Counted from the stretch's first letter, positions 45,607 through 54,843 are shown. The stretch: 64,000 bases of DNA from Roseomonas sp. (GCA_020249505.1 JADCFN010000006.1:1-64000); one strand, 5' to 3'. Notes: generated by a model from the letters alone, not told the origin. Made by a program: numbers and translations.

Positions 45607-46809
45607 ATGACCATTCTGCCGCTTCAGGGCCTGCGCGTGGTGGATTTGGCGCGCGTTCTGGCCTGCCCCTTTTCGGCAATGATCCTTGCCGAATTGGGCG
45701 CGGAAGTGATCAAGGTGGAACAACCGGGCAGCGGCGATGAAAGCCGGAGCTATGAACCGGTGGCGGAACGAAATGGCCAGCGAGACAGCGCCTATTTCTT
45801 CGCCTGCAATCGCGGCAAACGCAGCGTCACCGTCAATCTGCGCCATAAGGATGGTCAGGCGCTGGTGCGTGATCTGGTCCGCCATTGCGATGCGGTGGTG
45901 GAGAATTTCCCGACCGGGACGCTGAAGCGTTATGGGCTGGATTGGGGGGCTTTGCGCACCATCAATCCGCGCCTGGTGATGCTGTCCTGCACTGGCTTTG
46001 GTCAGACCGGGCCTTATGCCAAACGCAAGGGCTATGACACGGTGTTTCAGGCCATGTCAGGGCTGATGGCGCTTACGGGGGAACGTGGCGGCGGGCCGGT
46101 GAAGCCGGGGCTACCCATCGCTGATCTCACCTCCGGGCTTTGGATCACCATTGGTTTGTTGGCGGCCTTGCGCGGGCGCGATGCAACGGGCCAGGGCGCC
46201 TATATTGATTTTTCCATGCTGGATGGTCAGGTGGCGTTATTGACCTCCGCCGCCGCGCGCTTCTTTGCCTTGAATGAGGTGCCGCCGCGTTTGGGCACGG
46301 AACATCCGGGGCGCGTGCCGACGGCATCCTTCAAATGTGCCGATGGACGTTTCTTGCACATCACCTGTTCTGATCAGCATTGGGCGCCGCTGTGTCGCGC
46401 GCTGAGCCTTGTTGAATTGGGCGCCGATCCGGCCCTGCAAGCCAATGCGGAACGCGTGGCGCAACGCGAACGCGTCATGGCTGGCATTACGGCCGCGATG
46501 GCGAAACTGACGCGCGCGGAAGCGGTCGCGCTTTTGGATGCGGCGGATGTACCGAATGGCCCGGTGCTGAGCATGGATGAAACCTTCGCCGACCCGCATG
46601 TGCAGGCGCGCGGTTCAGTCGGTGAATTCAACCATCCCTTGCTTGGTGCCTTTCCCGCGCTCCGCCTGCCCTATCGCTTCGATGGCCTGGCGGAACCGGC
46701 CATCCAGCGCCCACCCTTATTGGGAGAGGATACCGAAGCCGTGCTGCGCGATTTGTTGCACTATTCACCAGCGCAAATCGCAACGCTCCGTGCGGAAGGC
46801 GCGATATGA
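45607..46809 (+). CDS. CaiB/BaiF (class III) CoA-transferase
   Basis: A 400-residue class III CoA-transferase, which moves CoA from a CoA ester to a free carboxylic acid through mixed-anhydride intermediates at an aspartate. The catalytic aspartate is in KPGLPIADLTSGLW (family Asp169 of formyl-CoA transferase), the N-terminal GLRVVDLARVLACPF and VEQPGSGDESRSY bind CoA, and the block LGADPALQANAER is in the C-terminal domain. It begins three bases after the metallo-hydrolase stop and overlaps the next crotonase gene by 4 bases, so the four genes are translated together. The acids used are unknown. Confidence 0.92.
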   Translation: MTILPLQGLRVVDLARVLACPFSAMILAELGAEVIKVEQPGSGDESRSYEPVAERNGQRDSAYFFACNRGKRSVTVNLRHKDGQALVRDLVRHCDAVVENFPTGTLKRYGLDWGALRTINPRLVMLSCTGFGQTGPYAKRKGYDTVFQAMSGLMALTGERGGGPVKPGLPIADLTSGLWITIGLLAALRGRDATGQGAYIDFSMLDGQVALLTSAAARFFALNEVPPRLGTEHPGRVPTASFKCADGRFLHITCSDQHWAPLCRALSLVELGADPALQANAERVAQRERVMAGITAAMAKLTRAEAVALLDAADVPNGPVLSMDETFADPHVQARGSVGEFNHPLLGAFPALRLPYRFDGLAEPAIQRPPLLGEDTEAVLRDLLHYSPAQIATLRAEGAI

Positions 46810-47540
46810 CTGAAGCTGTCTTGTATGACTGCAAGGATGGCCTGGCACGCATCACGCTGAACCGGCCGGATGCGCGCAATGCGCTCAATAGCGCCATGTG
46901 CGAGGCGCTTGTCGCGGCCACGCGCCGCGCGCGGGAAGATGGCGCACGCTGCGTGCTGGTGCAGGCGATGGGGAGTGTGTTTTGCGCTGGCGCGGACCTC
47001 AAGGAACGCCAAGGCATGGGCGATGATGCAGTGCGCGCGCGTCGCCTGAAAGCCTTCGCTGCCTATGAGGCGGTGGAGCGCTTGCCGATGCCGGCCATTG
47101 CCGTGGTCGAGGGGCCTGCCGTGGGATCAGGCGTGGAAATCGCCGCGGCGTGTGATTTCATCATCGCCACACCGTCAGCAACCTTCCGCACACCGGAAGC
47201 GCTTTGGGGCACAGTGGGCGCCACGCAACGCCTGCCGCGCATTATCGGCAAAAGACTGGCGAAGGATTTGATGTTCACCGGCCGGGCGCTCTGCGCCGAA
47301 GAAGCGCGCGAAGCGGGGCTTGTTGCGCGCGTTGTGGCGCCTGAGGCTTTGGCGGCATGCCTCACGGAAATCACCGCCACCATCCTGAAAGCACCCCCGG
47401 CCGCGATGGCTTTGGCCAAGCGTTGTGTGGATGAAGGCCTGGAACGCGACCCGCGCGGTGCGCTTGCCACCGAAATCCTCGCCATCGAGGAAAGCCTGGC
47501 TGCGGCGGAATGGCGCAAGAGAATGCAGGGTTTTGCTTGA
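46806..47540 (+). CDS. Enoyl-CoA hydratase/isomerase family protein
   Basis: A 244-residue crotonase. The CoA-binding strand LARITLNRPDARNALNSAM, the FCAGADLKERQGMG oxyanion segment, VEGPAVGSGVEIAAACDFI and the catalytic glutamate in RTPEALWGTVGATQRLPR are all present. The second glutamate of hydratases is replaced by an aspartate-containing KRLAKDL, as in several isomerase or hydrolase-type crotonases. The start overlaps the CaiB stop by ATGA, and the stop TGA overlaps the ATG of the acyl-CoA ligase by one base. Together with the flanking genes it forms a CoA-ester pathway. Confidence 0.9.
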   Translation: MTEAVLYDCKDGLARITLNRPDARNALNSAMCEALVAATRRAREDGARCVLVQAMGSVFCAGADLKERQGMGDDAVRARRLKAFAAYEAVERLPMPAIAVVEGPAVGSGVEIAAACDFIIATPSATFRTPEALWGTVGATQRLPRIIGKRLAKDLMFTGRALCAEEAREAGLVARVVAPEALAACLTEITATILKAPPAAMALAKRCVDEGLERDPRGALATEILAIEESLAAAEWRKRMQGFA

Positions 47541-49159
47541 TGGCCACCACCTGGACCACGCGGCTGGGCAATGTGCTGGAGCGTAACGCCAAGCTCCGCC
47601 CCGATGCCGAGGCCCTGGTCACCAGCGATGGCCGCCGACTGACCCATGCGGCGCTGCGCGAAGAAGCGCACGCCACCGCCCGCGCCATGCTGGCGCAGGA
47701 CATCAGCCGTGGTGATTTTATCGGCCTGCTGATGGGCAATGGCGTCGAATGGGTAAGTGTCTTTGCAGGCGCTGCCTTGATTGGTGCCATAACCGTGCCG
47801 GTGAATACGCGCCTCAAAGGCGCAGAAATCGCTTTCACGCTGCAAAAATCCCAATGCTGCGCGCTGTTTTTCGCAACACGCTTCCTGAACATTGATTTCG
47901 CTGAAATGCTGAGCGCAGAAGAACCCGCGCTTGCCACGGGCCTGCCCGGCAAAGCCCTGCCCAGCTTGCGCCTGGCGGTAGCCTTGGGGGAAGGCGCGCC
48001 GCGCGCTACGCTTGGCTGGGATGCGTTCCGCGCAAAACAAGTCAGCGATGCCGCGCTGGATGCCGCCATGGCGGAAGTCAGCGCGGAAGATCGGTTGTTG
48101 GTGCAATTCACCTCCGGCACCACGGCGCATCCCAAGGGCGTTTTGCTCACGCATCATAATATGCTCCGCAATGCAGCGGCGGTGGCAGAACGGCTCGGCG
48201 TGCGTGCTGATGATCGCTATTTGAATTGCCGCCCCTTCTTTCATGCCGCGGGCAGCACGCTATCCTTGCTGGTCGCGCTCACCACTGGTTGCTGCCTGAT
48301 TACGCCGCCAAGCTTCGAAGCCAGCCTGGCTTTGCGCCTGTTGGAAGAAGAACGCTGCACGCTCACCAGCGGTAATGACAGTATTTTCCAGATGATGATG
48401 GCGCATCCGGATTTTCGGCCCGAACGCCTGCATCTGCGCGGCGGTTGGGCCGCCGCAGGGCCGGAGACGATGCGCCGCATCATGGATGTCATGGGCGCCA
48501 AGGCGCTTGGCTGGTGCTACGGGCTTTCCGAAGCCTCCCCCAATGTTGTCTGCTCCGATTATCGAGAGTCTGCCGAGATTCGCGCCTCTGGCCGCGCTTT
48601 GCCGCATGCGGGCCTTGATCTCCGCATCGCTGATCCTGAAACCGGCGCCATCCTGCCCGCCGGCGCGCGCGGCGAAATCCAGGTAAGGGGCTGGAGCGTG
48701 ATGCAGGGCTATGTGAATGACCCTGAAGTCACCGCAAAAACCTTCACCGCTGATGCCTGGCTCCGCACCGGTGATCTTGGCACGCTGGATGCCGATGGCC
48801 GCCTGGGCCTCGCTGGCAGGCTTAAGGATGTGATCCGTGTCGGCGGCGAAAACGTGGCCCCGGCCGAGGTTGAGGAAGTGCTGCTGGCGCATCCCGCCAT
48901 TGCCATGGCGCAGGTGGTGGGCGTGCCCGATGCACGCTTGGGGGAGGTTTGCGCGGCCTTTGTGCAGTTGAAACCAGGTGCTGAAGCATCGGCGGAGGCG
49001 CTTTGGGCCTGGCTCAAGCCCCGCATCGCCAATTTCCGCCTGCCGCGGCACCTCCATCTGGTGCCGGATTTTGAGGCGATTGGCATGACCGCGAGCGGCA
49101 AGGTGCAAAAAACCAAGCTGCGTGCCCATGCGCTGACGCTGCCGCCCTTTGCTGGCTAA
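47540..49159 (+). CDS. AMP-forming acyl-CoA ligase
   Basis: A 539-residue ANL-superfamily ligase. The P-loop-like motif is FTSGTTAHPKGVLLTHHNM near residue 190, followed by WCYGLSEASPNVV (A5), LRTGDLGTLDADGRLGLAGR (A7/A8) and the catalytic lysine in TASGKVQKTKL. ATG 47540 overlaps the crotonase stop by one base; a further ten residues upstream are open but lack a start site. It is the last protein gene before tRNA-Phe. With the CaiB protein and crotonase it would activate and process an unidentified carboxylic acid; it differs from the ligase at 506-2137 in sequence and presumably in substrate. Confidence 0.9.
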   Translation: MATTWTTRLGNVLERNAKLRPDAEALVTSDGRRLTHAALREEAHATARAMLAQDISRGDFIGLLMGNGVEWVSVFAGAALIGAITVPVNTRLKGAEIAFTLQKSQCCALFFATRFLNIDFAEMLSAEEPALATGLPGKALPSLRLAVALGEGAPRATLGWDAFRAKQVSDAALDAAMAEVSAEDRLLVQFTSGTTAHPKGVLLTHHNMLRNAAAVAERLGVRADDRYLNCRPFFHAAGSTLSLLVALTTGCCLITPPSFEASLALRLLEEERCTLTSGNDSIFQMMMAHPDFRPERLHLRGGWAAAGPETMRRIMDVMGAKALGWCYGLSEASPNVVCSDYRESAEIRASGRALPHAGLDLRIADPETGAILPAGARGEIQVRGWSVMQGYVNDPEVTAKTFTADAWLRTGDLGTLDADGRLGLAGRLKDVIRVGGENVAPAEVEEVLLAHPAIAMAQVVGVPDARLGEVCAAFVQLKPGAEASAEALWAWLKPRIANFRLPRHLHLVPDFEAIGMTASGKVQKTKLRAHALTLPPFAG

Positions 49160-49228
49160 AAGCAGGCTGGACAGGGCAGAGGCGCTTCGCTAGGAGAAAA
49201 CTTCTGACAAGGCTTTGGCTCCGTCAGG

Positions 49229-49304
49229 GCCCAGATAGCTCAGTTGGTAGAGCATGCGACTGAAAATCGCAGTGTCGCTGGTTCGATTCCGGCTCTGGGC
49301 ACCA
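49229..49304 (+). tRNA. tRNA-Phe (GAA)
   Basis: A 76-base tRNA folds fully: acceptor stem GCCCAGA/TCTGGGC, D-arm stem GCTC/GAGC, anticodon stem TGCGA/TCGCA with loop CTGAAAA (anticodon GAA at 49262-49264, phenylalanine) and T-arm GCTGG/CCGGC around TTCGATT. The CCA end (49302-49304) is encoded and is directly followed by a run of six T, which may terminate the transcript. The gene lies alone between the ligase gene and glmM. Confidence 0.96.
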
Positions 49305-49441
49305 TTTTTTCTTGTAAGCTACTGAAAAATCTTAATTTTTTCGCGCCCAGCGCCGAGCCCCCACATTTGTCCCCACACTTCGCGGCTGCCAAAGGGCCAA
49401 TCAGGGCTGGCATCAAAGGTGCCGGGCGCTATAAACCGCGC

Positions 49442-50809
49442 ATGAGTGAAGCAACCCCAACGCGCCGGCTTTTCGGCACTGATGGCATTCGCGGCAAGGC
49501 CAATGCCGCGCCCATGGATGCCGCAACCGCGCTGCGCCTTGGCCAGGCGGCGGGCAGCTTCTTCAATCGCGGCAATCACCGCCACCGTGTGGTGATCGGC
49601 AAGGATACGCGGCTTTCCGGCTATATGCTGGAACCGGCGCTGACCGCGGGCTTCATTGGCGCAGGCATGGACGTGGTGCTGGTCGGGCCCCTGCCCACGC
49701 CTGCCATTGCCTTGCTCACGCGGTCCTTGCGCGCGGATTTGGGCGTGATGATCAGCGCCTCTCACAATCCGTACGAAGACAATGGCATCAAGCTGTTTGG
49801 CCCGGATGGGCTGAAGCTGACGGATGATCAGGAAGCGGCAATCGAAGCCCTGATGGCGGGCGATCTTGGCGCCGCGCTGGTGCCGCCCGCTCGGCTTGGG
49901 CGCGCAAGCCGGCTGGAAGATGCGCCGGGGCGTTACATCGAAGCCGCCAAGGCGTCCTTCCCGCGCGGGCAGACGCTCGATGGGCTCCGTATTGTGGTGG
50001 ATTGCGCCCATGGCGCTGGTTATCGCGTTGCGCCCACCGTGCTGTGGGAATTGGGGGCCGAGGTGATCCCCATCGGCGTCGCCCCGGATGGCTTCAACAT
50101 TAACAAGGGGGTGGGTTCCACCGCGCCCGCCTCACTTGCGACTTTGGTGCAGGAACGCCGCGCTGATTTGGGCATTGCCCTGGATGGTGATGCCGATCGC
50201 CTGGTGCTGGTGGATGAGGCCGGGCAGGTGATTGATGGCGATCAGATATTGGCGCTGATTGCCCATTCCTGGCATGCGCAGCGCCGCCTGACCGGGGGCG
50301 CCGTGGTGGCGACCGTCATGTCCAATATGGGGCTGGAACGCTATCTGGCAGCACGCGGGCTTGGCTTGCTCCGCACCGCGGTTGGTGACCGCTATGTTGG
50401 CGAGAAAATGCGGGAGACCGGCTGCAATCTGGGCGGCGAGCAATCCGGCCATATGATCATGCCCGATTTCGGCACGACCGGAGATGGGCTGATCGCTGCC
50501 TTGCAAGTGCTCTCCGTGCTGGTGGAAGAAAAGCGCCCCGCGAGCGAGGTGCTGCGCTGCTTCACCCCCCTGCCGCAGCGGCTTGTGAATGTGCGCTATG
50601 CCGGCGCCTCGCCGCTGGTCAAGCCTGCCGTGGTCCAAGCCATCGCGGCCGAGGAAGCCGCGCTTGGCGCCCGCGGCCGTGTGCTGATCCGCGCGAGCGG
50701 CACTGAACCAGTGATTCGTGTGATGGCAGAAGCCGAGGAGGAGGCCCTGGTGGATGGCGTGGTCGGCCGTTTGGCTGAGCTGATCCGGGCCGAGGCGCGC
50801 GCCGCATGA
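49442..50809 (+). CDS. glmM: Phosphoglucosamine mutase
   Basis: A 455-residue phosphohexomutase that converts glucosamine-6-phosphate to glucosamine-1-phosphate for peptidoglycan and LPS precursors. The N-terminal [14 protein letters not shown], the phosphoserine loop [18 protein letters not shown] near residue 103, the metal loop [11 protein letters not shown] near 245 and the phosphate-binding [14 protein letters not shown] near 418 are typical. ATG 49442 is used; the frame remains open upstream into the tRNA gene, which cannot be coding. The stop overlaps the thiD start by ATGA. The 137-base gap after tRNA-Phe contains AT-rich DNA but no clear promoter. Confidence 0.96.
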   Translation: MSEATPTRRLFGTDGIRGKANAAPMDAATALRLGQAAGSFFNRGNHRHRVVIGKDTRLSGYMLEPALTAGFIGAGMDVVLVGPLPTPAIALLTRSLRADLGVMISASHNPYEDNGIKLFGPDGLKLTDDQEAAIEALMAGDLGAALVPPARLGRASRLEDAPGRYIEAAKASFPRGQTLDGLRIVVDCAHGAGYRVAPTVLWELGAEVIPIGVAPDGFNINKGVGSTAPASLATLVQERRADLGIALDGDADRLVLVDEAGQVIDGDQILALIAHSWHAQRRLTGGAVVATVMSNMGLERYLAARGLGLLRTAVGDRYVGEKMRETGCNLGGEQSGHMIMPDFGTTGDGLIAALQVLSVLVEEKRPASEVLRCFTPLPQRLVNVRYAGASPLVKPAVVQAIAAEEAALGARGRVLIRASGTEPVIRVMAEAEEEALVDGVVGRLAELIRAEARAA

Positions 50810-51612
50810 AGGGGCGCGTGTTGATCATTGCCGGGTCTGATTCCGGCGGGGGGGCCGGCATTCAGGCCGATCTCAAGGCCGTGACCGCGCTGGGCGCCTT
50901 TGGCATGACAGCGATCACGGCGCTGACGGCGCAAAATACGCTTGGCGTGCATGGGGTTATGCCCGTGCCGCTCGACTTCCTCCGCCAACAGATCGCGGTA
51001 GTCCTGGATGATTTGGGCGCCGATGCGCTAAAGACCGGTATGCTGGCCGATAGCGCCACCATTGAGGTAGTGTGTGATGAAATCGCCGCCCGCGCGCCTG
51101 CCGTGCCTTTGGTGGCCGATCCGGTGATGGTGGCGAAAGGCGGCCACCCTCTGCTGGTGCCCGAAGCGGCCGAAACGCTGAAGCGCCGCCTGTTGCCGAT
51201 GGCTGCGGTGCTGACCCCCAATCTGCCGGAGGCGGAGGCGCTGTGCGGCTTTGCCATCCAAGATGTCGGCGCCATGCACCAGGCGGCCAAGGCGCTGCTG
51301 GCGCTTGGCCCCAAGGCGGTGCTGCTGAAGGGTGGGCATTTGCCAGGCGATGAGGTGGTGGATTTGCTCGCGACCGGCACGCGCATGGAAATCTTCCGCG
51401 ATCGGCGCATTCAAACCCGCCATACCCATGGCACGGGCTGCACCTTGGCGAGTGCGGTGGCGGCGGGCCTGGCGCAGGGGATGTCGCTCAGGGATTCCGT
51501 GATTCGTGCGCGCGCCTATGTGCGCGCGGCGATTGCGGCTGCGCCGGGTTATGGCGCCGGGCACGGGCCGCTTAACCACGCAGTGACCTGCGATTCTGGG
51601 GTTTTGCGCTGA
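50806..51612 (+). CDS. thiD: Hydroxymethylpyrimidine/phosphomethylpyrimidine kinase
   Basis: A 268-residue ribokinase-fold kinase of thiamine synthesis that phosphorylates HMP and HMP-phosphate. The N-terminal motif [20 protein letters not shown] is diagnostic; [14 protein letters not shown] contacts the pyrimidine, and the C-terminal [20 protein letters not shown] carries the anion hole and catalytic aspartate region (here the HGTGCTL motif). It overlaps glmM by 4 bases, so the two essential biosynthetic genes are co-translated although their pathways are unrelated. No thiamine riboswitch is visible upstream, as expected for the second gene of an operon. Confidence 0.95.
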   Translation: MKGRVLIIAGSDSGGGAGIQADLKAVTALGAFGMTAITALTAQNTLGVHGVMPVPLDFLRQQIAVVLDDLGADALKTGMLADSATIEVVCDEIAARAPAVPLVADPVMVAKGGHPLLVPEAAETLKRRLLPMAAVLTPNLPEAEALCGFAIQDVGAMHQAAKALLALGPKAVLLKGGHLPGDEVVDLLATGTRMEIFRDRRIQTRHTHGTGCTLASAVAAGLAQGMSLRDSVIRARAYVRAAIAAAPGYGAGHGPLNHAVTCDSGVLR

Positions 51613-51674
51613 ATCTGTGCCTCGGGCCGGTTTTCTTCAGGATTTGTTAATCTTTTCCGGCGCAAACTGACGCC

Positions 51675-53987
51675 ATGGCTATCAATATGAGTGCCACCCT
51701 CATAGCGGGTCTGTTTGGCCAACAAGGCCAGAACTCGCTGATACTTCCCTTCGGTAACGCTGCCCGTGCGGCCAGCGCCGGGGAAGCCGTTGTCGCCTTC
51801 CGCCGTGTCACCAAAGCGGGTGAGGAAGAAAAAGGCCTCGCGCGCGAAAAGAAAGACCCGGTCACGCTCACGGTTCTGGCGCAGTTTCGTCAGGCCTTGG
51901 ATGCGGCGCCGAATATCGACAAGGCGCTTTCTGATCCCCGCGTTTTGAAAGTGCTGATGCCCGCCCTTGGCCTGCCCGATCAGGTTGGCAATCCAGGCTT
52001 GGTGAAGCGCGCGCTTTTGTCCGATCCCAACGACAAGAAGGGTGTAGCCGCGCAGCTTGGCACCACCTGGAAGAACGCTGCCGCCACACTCAATCTGAAG
52101 GCGACCACAACCCCAAAGACAGTCGCCTTTGAAGGTCTGACCGATAAGGAAACCATGGCGGTTGCGGGACAATTGCGCCTGGGTGAGGCCGTACTGACCA
52201 CACCAACAAGCGGTCCGGCCACACCAAGGCCAAGGGGTTTTGACGGGCCGGAAGACAAGGTGACCACCGCGCTGATCGCGAAGCTTCGCGTTGGTGAGGA
52301 ATTGGTGCCCACGCGCGCGCAACGTGAAGTAGACCGAGTAGCCGTTCTGACCGCAGCGACGATACGTCAGGGGGAAGTGCCGGCCGGTGATCTGCCTGCG
52401 ATCGCCCAAAACACGCTCAAGCAAATGGCGGCTTTTCTGCGTGGCGGCAATTTTGATGCGGCGGTCGGCGCTGTTGATGATGGATTACTCGCGCTTGATG
52501 GCGCGAGCGGGCTGACCCCTGATCAATTGCGCGCCGGTCGGGTTGCGCTGATGGAAAGCGGCATCGGCATTGAACAGATGCGGCGTGATCCCTTTGCTGT
52601 GGCAAAGCGCGTTGAAGGCCTGATTGCCCTTGATTGGCCAAGCGGCGCTGCCTGGGCGCCCGCCTATAAGACGCGGCTTGATGCTTTCCATGATGAAGGT
52701 GTCAACAAGAATTCGAATTTTTCTTTGGAAATTGCCGCAGCCATGGCCAAGCGCATGGAAAACACGGCGACTTCTTCCCTCGAAATGGAGCTGGCGCAAT
52801 CCTATTTCAAAAAATCCAATGATGTCCTGAATACCCGGGACGGCAAGCCTACCAAGGCACCGATTGATGGCGTGCCGGCCACACGCATCGCGCAGACCGA
52901 AGCAACCAAGATTCTGGATGGTATGAAGAATGCCGCACCGCCCGATCTTTCGCGCGCAAGGATTGAGGTTGGTTACGCTGCCGGCGCGGCGCTCAGCGCC
53001 ATCAAGCTTGCCGAAACGCCAGTTTTTGGGATGCCGACGCTGGCGAGCCAGGCCTTGCGCGAAATGGCCAAGCTGATTCGCGCGGGTTCTTATGTTTCTG
53101 CTGTGCAACGTGCTGATGACGCCTTGACTGCGCTGACCAACGATACGGGCTTGCCTGCATCCATGAAGCGCACCGGCAGCGCCGCACTGCTTGAAACCAG
53201 CGCTTTGGTCGAACAGGTGCGCCGCAATGCCCCGGGCGTCGCCGAACGGCTTGATAAACTGGCGGCACTTGATACGCCTTCAGGCGCTGTTCGGTCCCGT
53301 GATTTCCAAATGAGGCTTGAGAGTTTCCATAACGACGGCATCAGCAAGAACGTGAATTTCGCGCTCGAAATCTCGGCTGCCATGGCGGAGCGTATGCAGT
53401 CCCAGGCGACAACCTTGGATGAAACCCTGCAGGCGCAATCATTGATGAACCGGTCACGCCAGGTATTGAATGGGCGCGACGGCAAGCCGCTTTCAACTCT
53501 CGCCAGCAGCCAGCAATCGCGCATCCTTCCTTCTGATGCCGGGAAGATCGTAGATTCGATGAAGGCAGGCCTTCGCCTTGGCAGCCTTTCTGACCCGAAA
53601 ACGATCGAAGTCCTCACCAATGGCTTTACAAAATACGAGTATCGCACCGGGCTGAGTGACGCCAATCCGGGCATGGCCAATGCCATTTACTTCATTGAAA
53701 ATGCGAAGACCGTAAAGAATGTCTACGATATTCTCGGCAATGGTCCCATGCGGCGGGTGGTACTCGGCGCCTTGGGGCTGCCGGATCAGATTGCGATCCA
53801 GCCGGTTGAAACACAGGCGCGTGCGGTCACATCCCGGCTCAAGATCGCTGATCTGCAGGATGCGGCCAAAGTGCGTGGCATTGCCGAGCGTTACCTGATG
53901 GCCCAAGCCGATAAGGCGGCCGCGACGGCGGGCAATGCTTCGAATGATCCCTTCGGCACCATATCTAGTCTCTCGATCAAGGTCTGA
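51675..53987 (+). CDS. DUF1217 protein interrupted by a duplicated helical module
   Basis: A 770-residue protein. Residues 66-140 match the first part of DUF1217 (NIDKALSDPRVLKVLMPALG, then WKNAAATLNL), a domain of unknown function found in flagellum-associated proteins of alphaproteobacteria. The second part, KYEYRTGLSDANPGMANAIY onward to KVRGIAERYLM, is at residues 653-742. Between them is an insertion of about 500 residues containing two copies of a module: residues 222-420 and 435-632, in register at 213 residues (for example LDAFHDEGVNKNSNF and LESFHNDGISKNVNF). No signal peptide and no membrane segment are visible, so it may be secreted by the flagellar or a similar apparatus. No flagellar gene is nearby. 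The ATG lacks a strong ribosome site. Confidence 0.8.
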   Translation: MAINMSATLIAGLFGQQGQNSLILPFGNAARAASAGEAVVAFRRVTKAGEEEKGLAREKKDPVTLTVLAQFRQALDAAPNIDKALSDPRVLKVLMPALGLPDQVGNPGLVKRALLSDPNDKKGVAAQLGTTWKNAAATLNLKATTTPKTVAFEGLTDKETMAVAGQLRLGEAVLTTPTSGPATPRPRGFDGPEDKVTTALIAKLRVGEELVPTRAQREVDRVAVLTAATIRQGEVPAGDLPAIAQNTLKQMAAFLRGGNFDAAVGAVDDGLLALDGASGLTPDQLRAGRVALMESGIGIEQMRRDPFAVAKRVEGLIALDWPSGAAWAPAYKTRLDAFHDEGVNKNSNFSLEIAAAMAKRMENTATSSLEMELAQSYFKKSNDVLNTRDGKPTKAPIDGVPATRIAQTEATKILDGMKNAAPPDLSRARIEVGYAAGAALSAIKLAETPVFGMPTLASQALREMAKLIRAGSYVSAVQRADDALTALTNDTGLPASMKRTGSAALLETSALVEQVRRNAPGVAERLDKLAALDTPSGAVRSRDFQMRLESFHNDGISKNVNFALEISAAMAERMQSQATTLDETLQAQSLMNRSRQVLNGRDGKPLSTLASSQQSRILPSDAGKIVDSMKAGLRLGSLSDPKTIEVLTNGFTKYEYRTGLSDANPGMANAIYFIENAKTVKNVYDILGNGPMRRVVLGALGLPDQIAIQPVETQARAVTSRLKIADLQDAAKVRGIAERYLMAQADKAAATAGNASNDPFGTISSLSIKV
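52338..52934 (+). repeat. First copy of the 213-residue module inside the DUF1217 protein
   Basis: This segment encodes residues 222-420 of the DUF1217 protein. Its conserved positions recur exactly 213 residues later: LKQMAAFLRGGNF against LREMAKLIRAGSY, and FSLEIAAAMAKRM against FALEISAAMAERM. The copies are diverged at the DNA level, so the duplication is old. Confidence 0.85.
52977..53570 (+). repeat. Second copy of the 213-residue module inside the DUF1217 protein
   Basis: This segment encodes residues 435-632. It matches the first copy residue by residue through VLNGRDGKP (VLNTRDGKP in copy one) and KIVDSMK (KILDGMK), with a one-residue shift near the end. The second DUF1217 half resumes about 20 residues later. 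Confidence 0.85.
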
Positions 53988-54029
53988 TGCGCCGGTTGCG
54001 GGACGGCGCCTGACCTTCTATCGGCCGGC

Positions 54030-54830
54030 ATGATGAAACTCTCCTTCTTCCTGGTTGATGCCTTCACCTGGCACCCCTTTGCCGGCAATCCTGCCGCCGT
54101 TGTGCCGCTTGAAGCGCCGTTACCTGATGCGGTGATGCAGGCCATGGCGGCTGAGCATAATCTTTCAGAGACCGCTTTCGTAATGCGTGAAGGCGCGGGT
54201 TGGCGGCTCCGTTGGTTCACGCCCAAGGCCGAGGTTGAGATGTGCGGCCATGCGACCCTTGCGACCGCCTTTGTGCTGGCGCACGAATTGAACGAAGCGC
54301 CGCCCTTCACCTTTCACACGCTTTCCGGCCCTTTGCTGGTGGAAGCGGATGGGCCTCGCTTTATTCTTGATTTCCCGGCACGGCTTTCCGAACCCGCGAC
54401 GCCACCTGTGGGGCTTGCCGCGGCATTGGGCGCCACGCCGCGCGAAGTGCATCGCGCGCGTGATTGGATTTGCGTCATGGAAAGCCCTGCACAGGTGGCA
54501 GCACTTGCGCCCGACCACGCGGCGCTCGCCGCCTTGCCGGGCCCGGAACGCGTGATTGTAACAGCTGCGGGCGGTGAGGGGGTGGATATCACCTCACGCT
54601 TTTTCGCGGTGAAGGTCGGCGTGCCGGAAGACCCGGTGACAGGCACGGCGCATGTGCAGCTTGTGCCCTTTTGGGCGGCGCGGCTTCAGCGCAAAACCCT
54701 GGTATGCCGGCAAGCGAGTGCGCGCGGCGGCACGCTATGGTGCGAATGGCGTGGTGATCGGGTGCGGATGGCGGGCAATGCGGTACTTTACGCGAAAGGC
54801 GACATCCACCTGCATCCCGACATGGTTTGA
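54030..54830 (+). CDS. PhzF-family isomerase/epimerase
   Basis: A 266-residue protein with the diaminopimelate-epimerase fold of the PhzF family. The N-terminal LVDAFTWHPFAGNPAAVVPL, the catalytic glutamate region AAEHNLSETAFV near residue 45, the motif MCGHATLATAFVL near 71 and EDPVTGTAHVQLVPFW near 196 are all family hallmarks. PhzF isomerises a dihydroanthranilate in phenazine synthesis, but most members, lacking the phenazine genes as here, have unknown isomerase roles. A second ATG one codon downstream is an alternative start. It stands alone between the DUF1217 gene and a converging minus-strand operon. Confidence 0.92.
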   Translation: MMKLSFFLVDAFTWHPFAGNPAAVVPLEAPLPDAVMQAMAAEHNLSETAFVMREGAGWRLRWFTPKAEVEMCGHATLATAFVLAHELNEAPPFTFHTLSGPLLVEADGPRFILDFPARLSEPATPPVGLAAALGATPREVHRARDWICVMESPAQVAALAPDHAALAALPGPERVIVTAAGGEGVDITSRFFAVKVGVPEDPVTGTAHVQLVPFWAARLQRKTLVCRQASARGGTLWCEWRGDRVRMAGNAVLYAKGDIHLHPDMV

Positions 54831-54843
54831 ACGACCAGGTGCG

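Noticed and set aside
47063-48244. 393-residue minus-strand frame across the crotonase and the ligase genes
   Set aside because: Both underlying plus-strand genes have clear motifs; the antisense frame has none and crosses their boundary.
49324-49342. AT-rich inverted repeat after tRNA-Phe as a terminator
   Set aside because: The stem is only A-T pairs; the T-run directly after CCA is a simpler termination signal.
49244-49441. N-terminal extension of glmM reaching into the tRNA gene
   Set aside because: It would translate part of tRNA-Phe; homology and length support ATG 49442.
50806-51612. Thiamine riboswitch controlling thiD
   Set aside because: thiD is the second gene of an operon and overlaps glmM by 4 bases; there is no room for a riboswitch.
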